Of a stretch of DNA of 6,895 nt, positions 1 to 5,460 are shown piece by piece. This DNA is from an uncultured Clostridia bacterium. Lineage in GTDB: Bacteria > Bacillota > Clostridia > TANB77 > CAG-508. The notes beneath the pieces were generated by a model, which saw only the letters and a program-made list of their open reading frames with translations, ran no database searches and was not told the DNA's origin. The translations under genes and the position numbers were made by a program. The number at the start of each line of letters is the position of its first letter. Positions within the stretch are counted from its first letter, which is position 1. The stretch spans positions 1 to 6,895 of the forward strand of contig CAKPGD010000059.1 in NCBI GenBank assembly GCA_934154515.1, given 5' to 3'.

Positions 1-135
1 ATTGCTCATAGATTATCAACAATTAAAAGTTGTGATAAAATTTTGCTAATGAAAAATGGTAAAATAATTGAAGAAGGAAATCATACCGAATTGATTGAAC
101 GTAAAGGTGAATATTATGAATTAATTCATTCGTAA
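1..135 (+). CDS. ABC transporter ATP-binding/permease protein, C-terminal fragment
   Basis: Frame 1 is open from the first base to a TAA at 133-135, giving the last 44 residues of a protein whose start lies outside the window. The fragment opens with IAHRLSTI, the H-loop (switch) of ABC ATPases, whose histidine contacts the ATP gamma-phosphate. It continues with DKILLMKNGKIIEEGNHTEL, the usual final beta-strand pair and helix of exporter-type nucleotide-binding domains. This ending is typical of MsbA/MdlB-like fusions of a six-helix permease and an ATPase, which work as dimers in the membrane. Substrate and partner cannot be inferred. It is transcribed towards the next gene and shares a terminator with it. 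Confidence 0.9.
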   Translation: MAHRLSTIKSCDKILLMKNGKIIEEGNHTELIERKGEYYELIHS

Positions 136-141
136 AAGTAA

Positions 142-170
142 AGAGACAATGCTTAGTTGGCATTGTCTTT
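142..170. terminator. Shared bidirectional terminator between convergent genes
   Basis: AGACAATGC (144-152) pairs perfectly with GCATTGTCT (160-168) across a 7-nt loop. T-rich sequence follows on the + side, and a longer T-rich stretch follows on the - side. It sits between the stop of the ABC gene (+) and the end of the ribbon-helix-helix gene (-). The stop codon of the latter (153-155) is inside the loop, so one hairpin arm is coding sequence. Confidence 0.7.
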
Positions 171-521
171 ATCTATATTAGGTATATATTTTTTAAGTGC
201 AGCATTTTGCAATTTTAAATATTCAATTTTTGTTCCAATTGCACGTTCATCTTCAAAATATCCAAGATAATGAAATTTATTTTTTACTTTGATTAAGCAA
301 TTAATATTTTCTTCTAGTGCTTTAACAATATTTTCTATAATATATTCATCTTTTTTAGTTTTTTGTTCTTCTTTGATTTCTGGAATTTTAATCTCATATC
401 CTATAATTAAATTTCTAATATATTCAGATTGAGATAAGTTTAATTTTGAAGAATCCCTTTTTAAAATAAATTTTTCATCATCACTTAAAAATACATTAAC
501 TTTATTATTTCTTATTCTCAT
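153..521 (-). CDS. MobC-like ribbon-helix-helix DNA-binding protein (orphan)
   Basis: 122 residues, starting at ATG 519-521 with a good AAAGGAG site (531-537) nine bases upstream. Residues 7-41 read as a ribbon-helix-helix fold: a short beta strand (KVNVFLSDDE), then two helices containing NLSQSEYIRNLIIGYE. This is the layout of plasmid relaxosome accessory proteins of the MobC type. The C-terminal half is charged and helical, with an L..NIN.LIK segment that loosely recalls the conserved G.N.NQI motif of MobC. Such proteins bind oriT and help the relaxase open it, and many also repress their own promoter. No relaxase gene is in the window, and the gene stands alone between two chromosomal transcription units, so it may be a relic of an integrated mobilizable element. 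The alternative is a plain RHH repressor acting on the palindrome just upstream. The fold is fairly secure; the MobC role is inferred. Confidence 0.65.
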   Translation of the reverse strand: MRIRNNKVNVFLSDDEKFILKRDSSKLNLSQSEYIRNLIIGYEIKIPEIKEEQKTKKDEYIIENIVKALEENINCLIKVKNKFHYLGYFEDERAIGTKIEYLKLQNAALKKYIPNIDKDNAN

Positions 522-552
522 AATTTAAAATCTCCTTTATAAATATTAAGGG

Positions 553-568
553 TATGGGAATTCCCATA
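553..568. promoter_or_regulatory. 16-bp perfect palindrome, probable RHH operator
   Basis: TATGGGAATTCCCATA is a perfect palindrome 31 bases upstream of the start codon of the ribbon-helix-helix gene. Its half-site recurs once at 619-627. Its size and position suit a dimeric RHH protein binding its own control region. Binding is inferred. Confidence 0.5.
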
Positions 569-571
569 GTA

Positions 572-605
572 GAATTTATGCGGGAGTATAAATTCAGTGC
601 TGGCT
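572..605 (+). other. Candidate oriT-like site (inverted repeat plus AGTGC sequence)
   Basis: GAATTTAT (572-579) and ATAAATTC (588-595) form a perfect 8-bp inverted repeat with an 8-nt GC-richer loop. Directly 3' comes AGTGCTGGCT (596-605). In the RSF1010/R1162 and pGO1/pIP501 types of oriT, an inverted repeat is followed by AAGTGCGCCCT with the nick site inside it. Here AGTGC and the final CT match but the centre differs. The site sits upstream of a MobC-like gene, where oriT usually lies. This is a structural resemblance only, with no relaxase to support it. Confidence 0.35.
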
Positions 606-618
606 AGACATATATTTT

Positions 619-627
619 ATTCCCATA
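619..627. promoter_or_regulatory. Third copy of the ATTCCCATA half-site
   Basis: ATTCCCATA repeats one arm of the palindrome at 553-568, so the oriT-like hairpin is flanked on both sides by the same 9-base sequence. It is a likely accessory binding site for the adjacent RHH protein; this is inference. Confidence 0.35.
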
Positions 628-637
628 TTCAAAAAAT

Positions 638-671
638 AAAAAAAGAGGATTAAATTTTTTCTTCTTTTTTT
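638..671 (+). terminator. A/T-rich hairpin terminator, better on the + strand
   Basis: Twelve pairs join 638-649 to 660-671 across a 10-nt loop. On the + strand one pair is a G-U wobble; on the - strand it becomes a C-A mismatch. The arms are A-run then T-run, giving a built-in U-tract. It may end a short + strand transcript across the oriT-like region, or act as a back-up terminator behind the tRNA genes. Confidence 0.45.
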
Positions 672-683
672 ATATTATTTATT

Positions 684-718
684 ATAAAAAAACTTACGAA
701 CTTTTAAGTCCATAAGTT
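684..718 (-). terminator. Terminator of the tRNA-Gly transcript
   Basis: On the - strand AACTTA pairs with TAAGTT (713-718 with 691-696), with a second small ACTT/AAGT stem nested inside. It is followed at once by a run of T. It lies 9 bases beyond the CCA end of the second tRNA. Confidence 0.6.
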
Positions 719-727
719 GATTTCAAA

Positions 728-802
<75 letters not shown>

Positions 803-833
803 GTTTGTTAAATTATATTTTTAAGATTTATTT

Positions 834-908
<75 letters not shown>

Positions 909-916
909 ATTTATTC

Positions 917-949
917 AAAATAAAAATCGCTCTTATTAGAACGATTTTT
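917..949 (-). terminator. Terminator of the thyA-folA operon, overlapped by the tRNA promoter
   Basis: Bases 922-933 pair with 938-949 around a 4-nt loop. On the - strand this is a 12-bp stem with one G-U pair, an A-run on the 5' arm and TTTTTATTTT on and after the 3' arm. It ends read-through from folA, whose stop codon is 49 bases upstream. The tRNA promoter lies directly before it, with the -10 box touching the 5' arm. Confidence 0.75.
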
Positions 950-978
950 ATTATAACTTTTTTTAGTTTTTTTGTCAA
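950..978 (-). promoter_or_regulatory. Consensus sigma-A promoter for the tRNA-Gly pair
   Basis: The - strand has TTGACA (973-978), a 17-bp spacer and TATAAT (950-955), a perfect match to consensus. The predicted start is near 942-945, about 35 bases before the first tRNA. This puts the start of the RNA inside the 5' arm of the hairpin at 922-949. Confidence 0.88.
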
Positions 979-997
979 TACTTTTTTTGAATTTTTT

Positions 998-1483
998 CTA
1001 TTTTCTCTCATATGTTACATATTCATAGTCAAAAGGATTTTTTTCGTCTTTTATTCCTTTCTCTCTTTCAACTATTTTCCACTCTTTCCCTATTTCTGGA
1101 AAATATACATCTCCTTCAAATTCTTCATTTATTTGAGTTATATACATTTTATTTGCATATGGCATTAATAATTTATATATTGTCGCTCCACCTATTACAA
1201 AATTTTCTTCTTCTGAATTAATATATTTGTCTAACATAGAAATATCTTCCAATATTTCTACATTTTCGTTTTCTACTTTCATCTCCATATCATTGCATAA
1301 TATTACATGTTTTCTATTTGGTAATATTCTGCCTAATGATTCAAAAGTTTTTCTTCCCATTATTATAGTATGACCTGTTGTTAAAGATTTAAATCTCTTT
1401 AAATCTTCTGGTAAATGCCATATTAACTTATTATCTTTTCCTATTACATTGTTTTTTGCTACTGCTACTATTATACTTAACAT
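998..1483 (-). CDS. folA: Dihydrofolate reductase
   Basis: 161 residues, the normal length for a bacterial chromosomal DHFR. The enzyme reduces dihydrofolate to tetrahydrofolate with NADPH in the cytoplasm and is the trimethoprim target. Visible family features are the start MLSIIVAVAKNNVIG, W22 and the catalytic acid D27 in WHLPEDL, the NADPH-binding GRKTFES (43-49), PNR with R57 for the substrate glutamate tail, and FVIGGATIY (95-103) with the glycine pair. The start is fixed by the family N-terminus even though no Shine-Dalgarno sequence lies at normal distance; a GAAAGGA sequence stands 45 bases away across a stem-loop. It follows thyA by 69 bases on the same strand, so the dihydrofolate made by ThyA is recycled by its neighbour. 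The stop is TAG, close to the tRNA promoter. Confidence 0.96.
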   Translation of the reverse strand: MLSIIVAVAKNNVIGKDNKLIWHLPEDLKRFKSLTTGHTIIMGRKTFESLGRILPNRKHVILCNDMEMKVENENVEILEDISMLDKYINSEEENFVIGGATIYKLLMPYANKMYITQINEEFEGDVYFPEIGKEWKIVEREKGIKDEKNPFDYEYVTYERK

Positions 1484-1534
1484 TTTCTTACGTTATCAAT
1501 TTATAGAATTGCTTTTCTATTTATTGATTCCTTT
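1484..1534 (-). promoter_or_regulatory. folA ribosome binding site with an intervening stem-loop
   Basis: On the - strand AAAGGA (1529-1534) is directly followed by a 34-nt inverted repeat (1495-1528). This has ATCAAT/ATTGAT outer and ATAGAA/TTCTAT inner 6-bp stems, a symmetric AA/AA internal loop and a 6-nt loop. Eleven bases later comes the ATG. Folded, the SD-to-start distance is about 11; unfolded it is 45. There is no U-tract after it, so it is not a terminator. Confidence 0.5.
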
Positions 1535-1552
1535 CTTTTATATTTTATTTTG

Positions 1553-2410
1553 TTATATTGCTACTGGAATTTTTCCTAATTTTATGTCTTTATTATAATC
1601 ATATCCTTCTATTTCAAAGTCTTCTACTTTAAAATCATAGAAATTTTTAGTTGGATTTTTTATAACTAATTTTGGATGTACATTCATACTTTCTGCTTCT
1701 ATTAATTTTTCTATTAATGGAATATGTCTATCATATATATGGCAATCACCTATATTGTGTGTTAATGTTCCTACTTCTAAACCTGCTACTTGTGCAAACA
1801 TACAAAGTAATGCTGCATATTGCATTGTATTCCATCCATTTGCTGCAAGCATGTCTTGTGAACGTTGATTTAATATTAAGTGCAATTTTCCACCTTTTAC
1901 TAGCCATTGTGTTCCATATGCACATGGTTCCAAGTTCATGTCTTTTAAATCTTCATAGTTGAATATGTTTGTCATTATTCTTCTGCTTGCTGGATCATGA
2001 TTAAGTAGATAAAGTACATAGTCTACTTGGTCCATTTCTTTTATTCCTTCTTTTGTTTTAAATTGGTATTTTTTAGCCATTTGATAGCCATAAGCTTTTC
2101 CTATTGAACCATCTTTGTCTGCCCATTGATCCCAAATGTGTGAATTTAAATCATTTACATTGTTAGATTTCTTTTGCCAAATCCATAGTATTTCGTCTAT
2201 TGCTCTTTTTACTGTTTGTGAATTGTTTCTTAGTGTTATCATAGGAAATTCTTTTCCTACATCATATACATTAGTTACTCCCACCAATGATATATAATTT
2301 GCTTCTTCTCCATCTTCCCATCTTGTTCTAACTCTTGTTCCTTCAGATGAATATCCTTCTTTTATTATTCTTTTGCATGTTTCGATAAAATGTTGATCTG
2401 CTTGTGTCAT
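1553..2410 (-). CDS. thyA: Thymidylate synthase (class I, ThyA)
   Basis: 285 residues. The enzyme converts dUMP and methylene-tetrahydrofolate to dTMP and dihydrofolate as a cytoplasmic homodimer. The catalytic cysteine is C163 in EPCAYGTQW. Counted from it, the E. coli-equivalent residues fall at the expected spacing: R143-R144 (phosphate), R183-S184, D186, N194, H224 and Y226; E73 is in DEILWIW. The sequence style resembles the B. subtilis ThyA / phage phi3T type rather than E. coli ThyA. The frame stays open to an ATG at 2468-2470, but I prefer ATG 2408-2410. That start has GGAGGT seven bases upstream, gives the family-like start MTQADQHF, and follows a promoter that overlaps the extended N-terminus. 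It is first gene of the thyA-folA operon. Confidence 0.96.
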   Translation of the reverse strand: MTQADQHFIETCKRIIKEGYSSEGTRVRTRWEDGEEANYISLVGVTNVYDVGKEFPMITLRNNSQTVKRAIDEILWIWQKKSNNVNDLNSHIWDQWADKDGSIGKAYGYQMAKKYQFKTKEGIKEMDQVDYVLYLLNHDPASRRIMTNIFNYEDLKDMNLEPCAYGTQWLVKGGKLHLILNQRSQDMLAANGWNTMQYAALLCMFAQVAGLEVGTLTHNIGDCHIYDRHIPLIEKLIEAESMNVHPKLVIKNPTKNFYDFKVEDFEIEGYDYNKDIKLGKIPVAI

Positions 2411-2417
2411 ATTTAGT

Positions 2418-2423
2418 ACCTCC
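2418..2423 (-). promoter_or_regulatory. Ribosome binding site deciding the thyA start
   Basis: GGAGGT on the - strand, seven bases before ATG 2408-2410. It rules in this start over the in-frame ATG 60 bases upstream, which has no such site. Confidence 0.8.
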
Positions 2424-2438
2424 ATTACTTTTTTGTTT

Positions 2439-2467
2439 ATAATATCATAAGCATTTTTTTTTGTAAA
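2439..2467 (-). promoter_or_regulatory. Promoter of the thyA-folA operon
   Basis: The - strand has TTTACA (2462-2467), a 17-bp spacer and TATTAT (2439-2444). Transcription should start near 2432, leaving a leader of about 22 bases that contains GGAGGT. No riboswitch-sized leader is present. Confidence 0.7.
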
Positions 2468-2551
2468 CATTTTTTATAAACAACTTTTTTGTTTTGCTTA
2501 TAATTGATCAATAATATTATTCCAAATTATAATTCTTGAATTTATTCTATA

Positions 2552-2589
2552 AAAGAAGCCTCTTTATTTTTTCATAAGGAGACTTCTTT
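2552..2589 (-). terminator. Terminator after the ThyX-like gene
   Basis: AAAGAAGCCTC (2552-2562) pairs with the matching arm at 2579-2589. On the - strand one pair is G-U, and the hairpin ends in CTTCTTTTAT. It begins 11 bases beyond the stop at 2601-2603 and separates this gene from the thyA promoter. Confidence 0.7.
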
Positions 2590-2600
2590 CTTATTACATT

Positions 2601-3320
2601 TTACACTAACCTATCTAATGCTTTTTCCGGTCCTAATGTACAATTAGCTTTAGGACATGTATAATCTGGAAACTGGCATCTCGGCTTTCCTGTATACTGT
2701 AATAAATAATTATATACTCTTTCATTTGTTTCTTTCGTGTTTTGCAAGTATTTTGCTAATGTTTTGCGAGTTTGCATTGTGATTTCGAGCTGTGCACATC
2801 CACATAACCTTTCTTTACATTTAAGTATAAAGTTTTCGACTGTTCCTCTCTCGTTTACCAGTACCATTCTTCCTTGAGGATAAAATTCACCAAGAGATTT
2901 AATATCTTTAAACCATTCTTGTTCTAACTTTGTACCTTTAATAACGGGCGGTACAAAATATTTTTCCTCTTCCAAAGAAGAAAATACAATTTCATAGTTT
3001 AATGTTCTGTGCCTTTGTGCCTGGGCAAGTTGAGCAAATGAAGCCCAGTAGGTTGTGCAATAGTTCTCTCCCCATTCATCCTGCCTTTCAATATCTGTAA
3101 AAAGTGAAAGACTTCTATTCTTGGAATCTGGGCTTATTCCTTCTACCTTATATTTCTGGTGAAGACTTACAAATTCTTCTAAGAACGGTTTAAGCTTCTT
3201 GTTAAAATCTGAATCAGGTGCTTTTTGAGAAAAATCTTCAATCATGTGAAGTACATAACTGAATTGTTCAAGCGTAATGGAATGCCCCATAACAGTTGCC
3301 GGCGTAAACACAGAAATCAT
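2601..3320 (-). CDS. ThyX-like protein, N-terminally truncated; probable remnant
   Basis: 239 residues. Residues 100-190 follow the flavin-dependent thymidylate synthase (ThyX) pattern: AQRHRTLNY (101-109), YFVPP (121-125), YPQGR (147-151), N156..R158, and CAQLEI (175-180) in place of the usual AQWEI. Of the signature RHRxxSxNExSxR only RHR is kept. Residues 1-30 match a second, earlier ThyX C-terminal section. The reading frame continues nine codons upstream of the ATG with KLAQENARY, resembling the ThyX stretch before its N..R motif, then meets TAA. So the gene starts inside a domain, as if a tandem ThyX-like protein had lost its first half. The Shine-Dalgarno sequence before ATG 3318-3320 is poor, and base composition is visibly richer in G+C than its neighbours. 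Three cysteines near the end (C215, C222, C227) could bind metal. Activity as a thymidylate synthase is unlikely; the family call is moderate to good. Confidence 0.7.
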   Translation of the reverse strand: MISVFTPATVMGHSITLEQFSYVLHMIEDFSQKAPDSDFNKKLKPFLEEFVSLHQKYKVEGISPDSKNRSLSLFTDIERQDEWGENYCTTYWASFAQLAQAQRHRTLNYEIVFSSLEEEKYFVPPVIKGTKLEQEWFKDIKSLGEFYPQGRMVLVNERGTVENFILKCKERLCGCAQLEITMQTRKTLAKYLQNTKETNERVYNYLLQYTGKPRCQFPDYTCPKANCTLGPEKALDRLV

Positions 3321-3404
3321 ATATCTTGCGTTTTCCTGAGCAAGTTTTTAATCATTTTAGATTTTTTTAATTTTCTATACGCCTATTTTGTATAATTTTC
3401 TAAT

Positions 3405-4295
3405 TTAATTATCCCATTTTGGCACATATTCTTCCTCATGTTCTCCAAGTTCTTGCATATAGCCATTTTTGAAATCTAGCAAATAAAAATAATTTTCTAT
3501 TTCTTTATATTCTCTTTTAGTCAATTTTCGGTTTATTAATTCATCTTCTTTTGCCTTGTATGTAGGAAAATATTGTGACATTACATCTATATAAATTTCT
3601 TCTGGAATGTTTTCTTTTATCCATTTTAAAACATTTTTGCTGTTTTGAATGTGATTTGGAAGTACCAAATGCCTTATCATTACTCCTTTTGTTATCATTC
3701 CATTTTCATCAAATATCGGTCCTCCTACTTGGTTTATCATTTCTAATATTGCTTTACTTGCAATTTCAAAATATTTTGGTGCTTTTGAATATTTCAAAGC
3801 TATTTCATCTGAATAATATTTTAAGTCTGGTAAATAGACGTCTATATAGCCTTTTAAATCTTTTATTGTTTCTACATTTTCATATCCATTTGAATTATAT
3901 ATTATAGGAATTCTTAATCCTTTTTTTCTTGCAATTTTTATTGCTTCTATTATTTGGTATGCATACATTGTTGGTGTTACTAAGTTTATGTTGTGAATTC
4001 CCGCTTCTTGCTGTTTTATCATAATACTCGCAAGCTGTTCTATTGTAATTTCGTAGCCTTTCCCTAGTTGGCTTATTTCATAATTTTGACAGAATTTGCA
4101 CGCTAAATTACAATTAGAAAAGAATATTGTTCCAGAACCGTTTTCTCCGCTTATACATGGTTCTTCATACATATGTGTTGACACTAGTGCAATTTTGATT
4201 TTGTCATTACATTTGCATTTTCCTATTTTTCTTTCTAATCTATTTATTTTACATTTATGTGGACATACTTTACATTCTATTAATTGCTCTAACAT
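3405..4295 (-). CDS. PflX-like radical SAM protein
   Basis: 296 residues. The radical SAM cluster motif CxxxCxxC is C62-C66-C69 in SNCNLACKFCQN, which would hold a 4Fe-4S cluster and cleave S-adenosylmethionine. An extra N-terminal cysteine group (C8, C11, C15, C27, C29) precedes it. EEPCISGENGSGTIFFS, NINLVTPTMYAYQI, DVYLPDLKYY and GVMIRHLVLPNH are hallmarks of the COG1313 'PflX' group, often labelled putative pyruvate formate-lyase activating enzyme. The real substrate of this group is not established, and no glycyl radical enzyme lies nearby. The start has AGAGAGGT (4301-4308) in front. It is divergent from the thioesterase gene. No clear terminator follows it, so transcription may run into the ThyX-like gene. 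Confidence 0.9.
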   Translation of the reverse strand: MLEQLIECKVCPHKCKINRLERKIGKCKCNDKIKIALVSTHMYEEPCISGENGSGTIFFSNCNLACKFCQNYEISQLGKGYEITIEQLASIMIKQQEAGIHNINLVTPTMYAYQIIEAIKIARKKGLRIPIIYNSNGYENVETIKDLKGYIDVYLPDLKYYSDEIALKYSKAPKYFEIASKAILEMINQVGGPIFDENGMITKGVMIRHLVLPNHIQNSKNVLKWIKENIPEEIYIDVMSQYFPTYKAKEDELINRKLTKREYKEIENYFYLLDFKNGYMQELGEHEEEYVPKWDN

Positions 4296-4327
4296 TTTTT
4301 ACCTCTCTTTATTATTTCTATCTAGAT

Positions 4328-4336
4328 ATTTTAACA
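4328..4336 (-). promoter_or_regulatory. Possible extended -10 promoter of the radical SAM gene
   Basis: TGT-TAAAAT on the - strand fits an extended -10 element. No good -35 lies 17 bp upstream. Predicted start near 4321, a leader of about 26 bases. Confidence 0.35.
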
Positions 4337-4373
4337 TATTTTTTATTTTTTTGATACATTTCAACAAATTTTA

Positions 4374-4382
4374 TGGTATAAT
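4374..4382 (+). promoter_or_regulatory. Extended -10 promoter of the thioesterase gene
   Basis: TGG-TATAAT is a consensus extended -10. A TTGATA lies 20 bp upstream, too far for a normal -35, so the promoter probably relies on the TGn element. Start expected near 4389. Confidence 0.6.
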
Positions 4383-4410
4383 TGTTAAGATTTATTAAAT
4401 TTAATTTTTA

Positions 4411-4415
4411 AGGAG
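4411..4415 (+). promoter_or_regulatory. Ribosome binding site deciding the thioesterase start
   Basis: AGGAG lies 10 bases before ATG 4426 but only one base before the in-frame ATG 4417. The second ATG is therefore the likely start. Confidence 0.75.
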
Positions 4416-4425
4416 AATGAATAAA

Positions 4426-5154
4426 ATGGCTTATTGTGAACATGATTTTTATCTTAGTATAAGAGATATTAATAATAAAACTGAAATTACTAATAAAGGA
4501 GTTTTAACTTTTTTTGAAGATATTGGTGGCTACCAATCTGATTTAGCTGGTTTCGGCTTAAAGCAAATTGAAGAAACTCGTATTAGTTGGGTTTTACTTA
4601 ATTGGAAAATTAAAGTTTTAAAAAGATTTAAATATGATGGCAAAACTTTTAAAGTAAGAACATGGTCAAGAGGTTCTAAAAGAGCTTGTTGTTTTAGGGA
4701 TTACGAAATATATAATAGTGATGGTGAACTTTGTGCTATTGGTTCTTCTAAATGGGCTTTAATTAATTTAGACAAAGGTTTAATTCGTGTTACTGATGAT
4801 GTTTTAGAAAAATATCTTTCTGAGGATAAGTGTGTGTTTGGAACTGACTTTGATTTTTCAAAACTTAAAGAGCCTGAAGATTATTCTAATATTTATAATT
4901 ATATTGTTGCAAGACGTGACCTTGATATTAACGGACATATGCATAATTTAAATTATTTAGATTTAGCTTATGCTACTCTTCCTGAAGATGTATATAATAA
5001 TATTTCTTTTGATAATGTTGAAATTATGTACAAAAAAGAAGCTCTACTTGGAGAAAAGTTGAAATGTTTATATTATGAATGTAATGGTGAACATTTTGTT
5101 ACTATTAAAAGTGAGGATGAACAAGTTTTACATTCTATTGTTAAATTGTTTTAA
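4426..5154 (+). CDS. Acyl-ACP thioesterase
   Basis: 242 residues from the preferred start (MAYCEHDFYL). This is a double hot-dog protein of the FatA/FatB family in its short bacterial form, expected to release fatty acids from acyl-carrier protein in the cytoplasm. The first hot-dog carries GVLTFFEDIGGYQSDLAG and ISWVLLNWKIKV. The second carries RRDLDINGHMHNLNYLDLA, with the D-x-N-x-H catalytic trio D167, N169, H171. E205 in MYKKEALLGE is a likely equivalent of the catalytic glutamate. One oddity is HMHN where most family members have HVNN. It is a single-gene unit with its own promoter and a strong terminator about 160 bases downstream. After the TAA the same frame stays open for 40 more codons rich in lysine and tyrosine. 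Confidence 0.9.
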   Translation: MAYCEHDFYLSIRDINNKTEITNKGVLTFFEDIGGYQSDLAGFGLKQIEETRISWVLLNWKIKVLKRFKYDGKTFKVRTWSRGSKRACCFRDYEIYNSDGELCAIGSSKWALINLDKGLIRVTDDVLEKYLSEDKCVFGTDFDFSKLKEPEDYSNIYNYIVARRDLDINGHMHNLNYLDLAYATLPEDVYNNISFDNVEIMYKKEALLGEKLKCLYYECNGEHFVTIKSEDEQVLHSIVKLF

Positions 5155-5174
5155 AAAAAGAATGATTTAAAAAG

Positions 5175-5269
5175 TATTGTAAAAGAATACTATAAAAAAT
5201 ATTTAAAAAAGTGCTGTAAAAGAGCTACTGTAAAAGTCAATATAAAATTTATTAAAAAATACTATAAAA
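5175..5269 (+). repeat. Five degenerate copies of TRYTRTAAAA
   Basis: Copies start at 5175, 5188, 5212, 5226 and 5260, each fitting TRYTRTAAAA (for example TACTATAAAA twice). Spacings are 13, 24, 14 and 34 bases. Three copies share the reading frame that continues from the thioesterase, two do not. Function is unknown; replication slippage or a binding-site cluster are possible. Confidence 0.5.
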
Positions 5270-5314
5270 AATGTTAATAAAAGAATATTTTAAAATAACG
5301 TTTTTTTAATTTCA

Positions 5315-5358
5315 AAAAAAGAATATCTAATACGTAAAAGCATTAGATATTCTTTTTT
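5315..5358 (+). terminator. Strong terminator after the thioesterase gene
   Basis: A perfect 17-bp stem (5315-5331 with 5342-5358), 10-nt loop, with A6 on the 5' arm and T6 on the 3' arm. It should work in both directions and would also stop transcription from the PIN-like gene on the other strand. Confidence 0.85.
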
Positions 5359-5460
5359 ATTATGAATTTTGTAGATTTTTTAAGCTTTTTGTTTATAGCT
5401 TTCTTGTAAAGAAGTTTTGAAAGTAACTCAATTGTAAATCACTTGATTTTATAATATCTT

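Larger units (their letters stand above)
5155..5460. other. Gene-free A-rich spacer
   Basis: This 306-base stretch holds no convincing gene. It contains a lysine-rich in-frame continuation of the thioesterase frame (5155-5274), degenerate repeats (5175-5269), a strong terminator (5315-5358) and about 100 AT-rich bases downstream of the PIN-like gene, in which I see no clear terminator for that gene. Confidence 0.7.

Noticed and set aside
2411..2470. 20-residue N-terminal extension of ThyA
   Set aside because: The extension overlaps the predicted promoter and would start upstream of the transcription start; GGAGGT points to ATG 2408-2410.
3351..3404. Weak TATAC/GTATA hairpin as terminator of the radical SAM gene
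   Set aside because: Only a 5-bp stem with a 9-nt loop and no U-tract directly after it.
5155..5310. CRISPR-like array
   Set aside because: Repeats are 10 bases, degenerate and unevenly spaced; no spacers of constant length.
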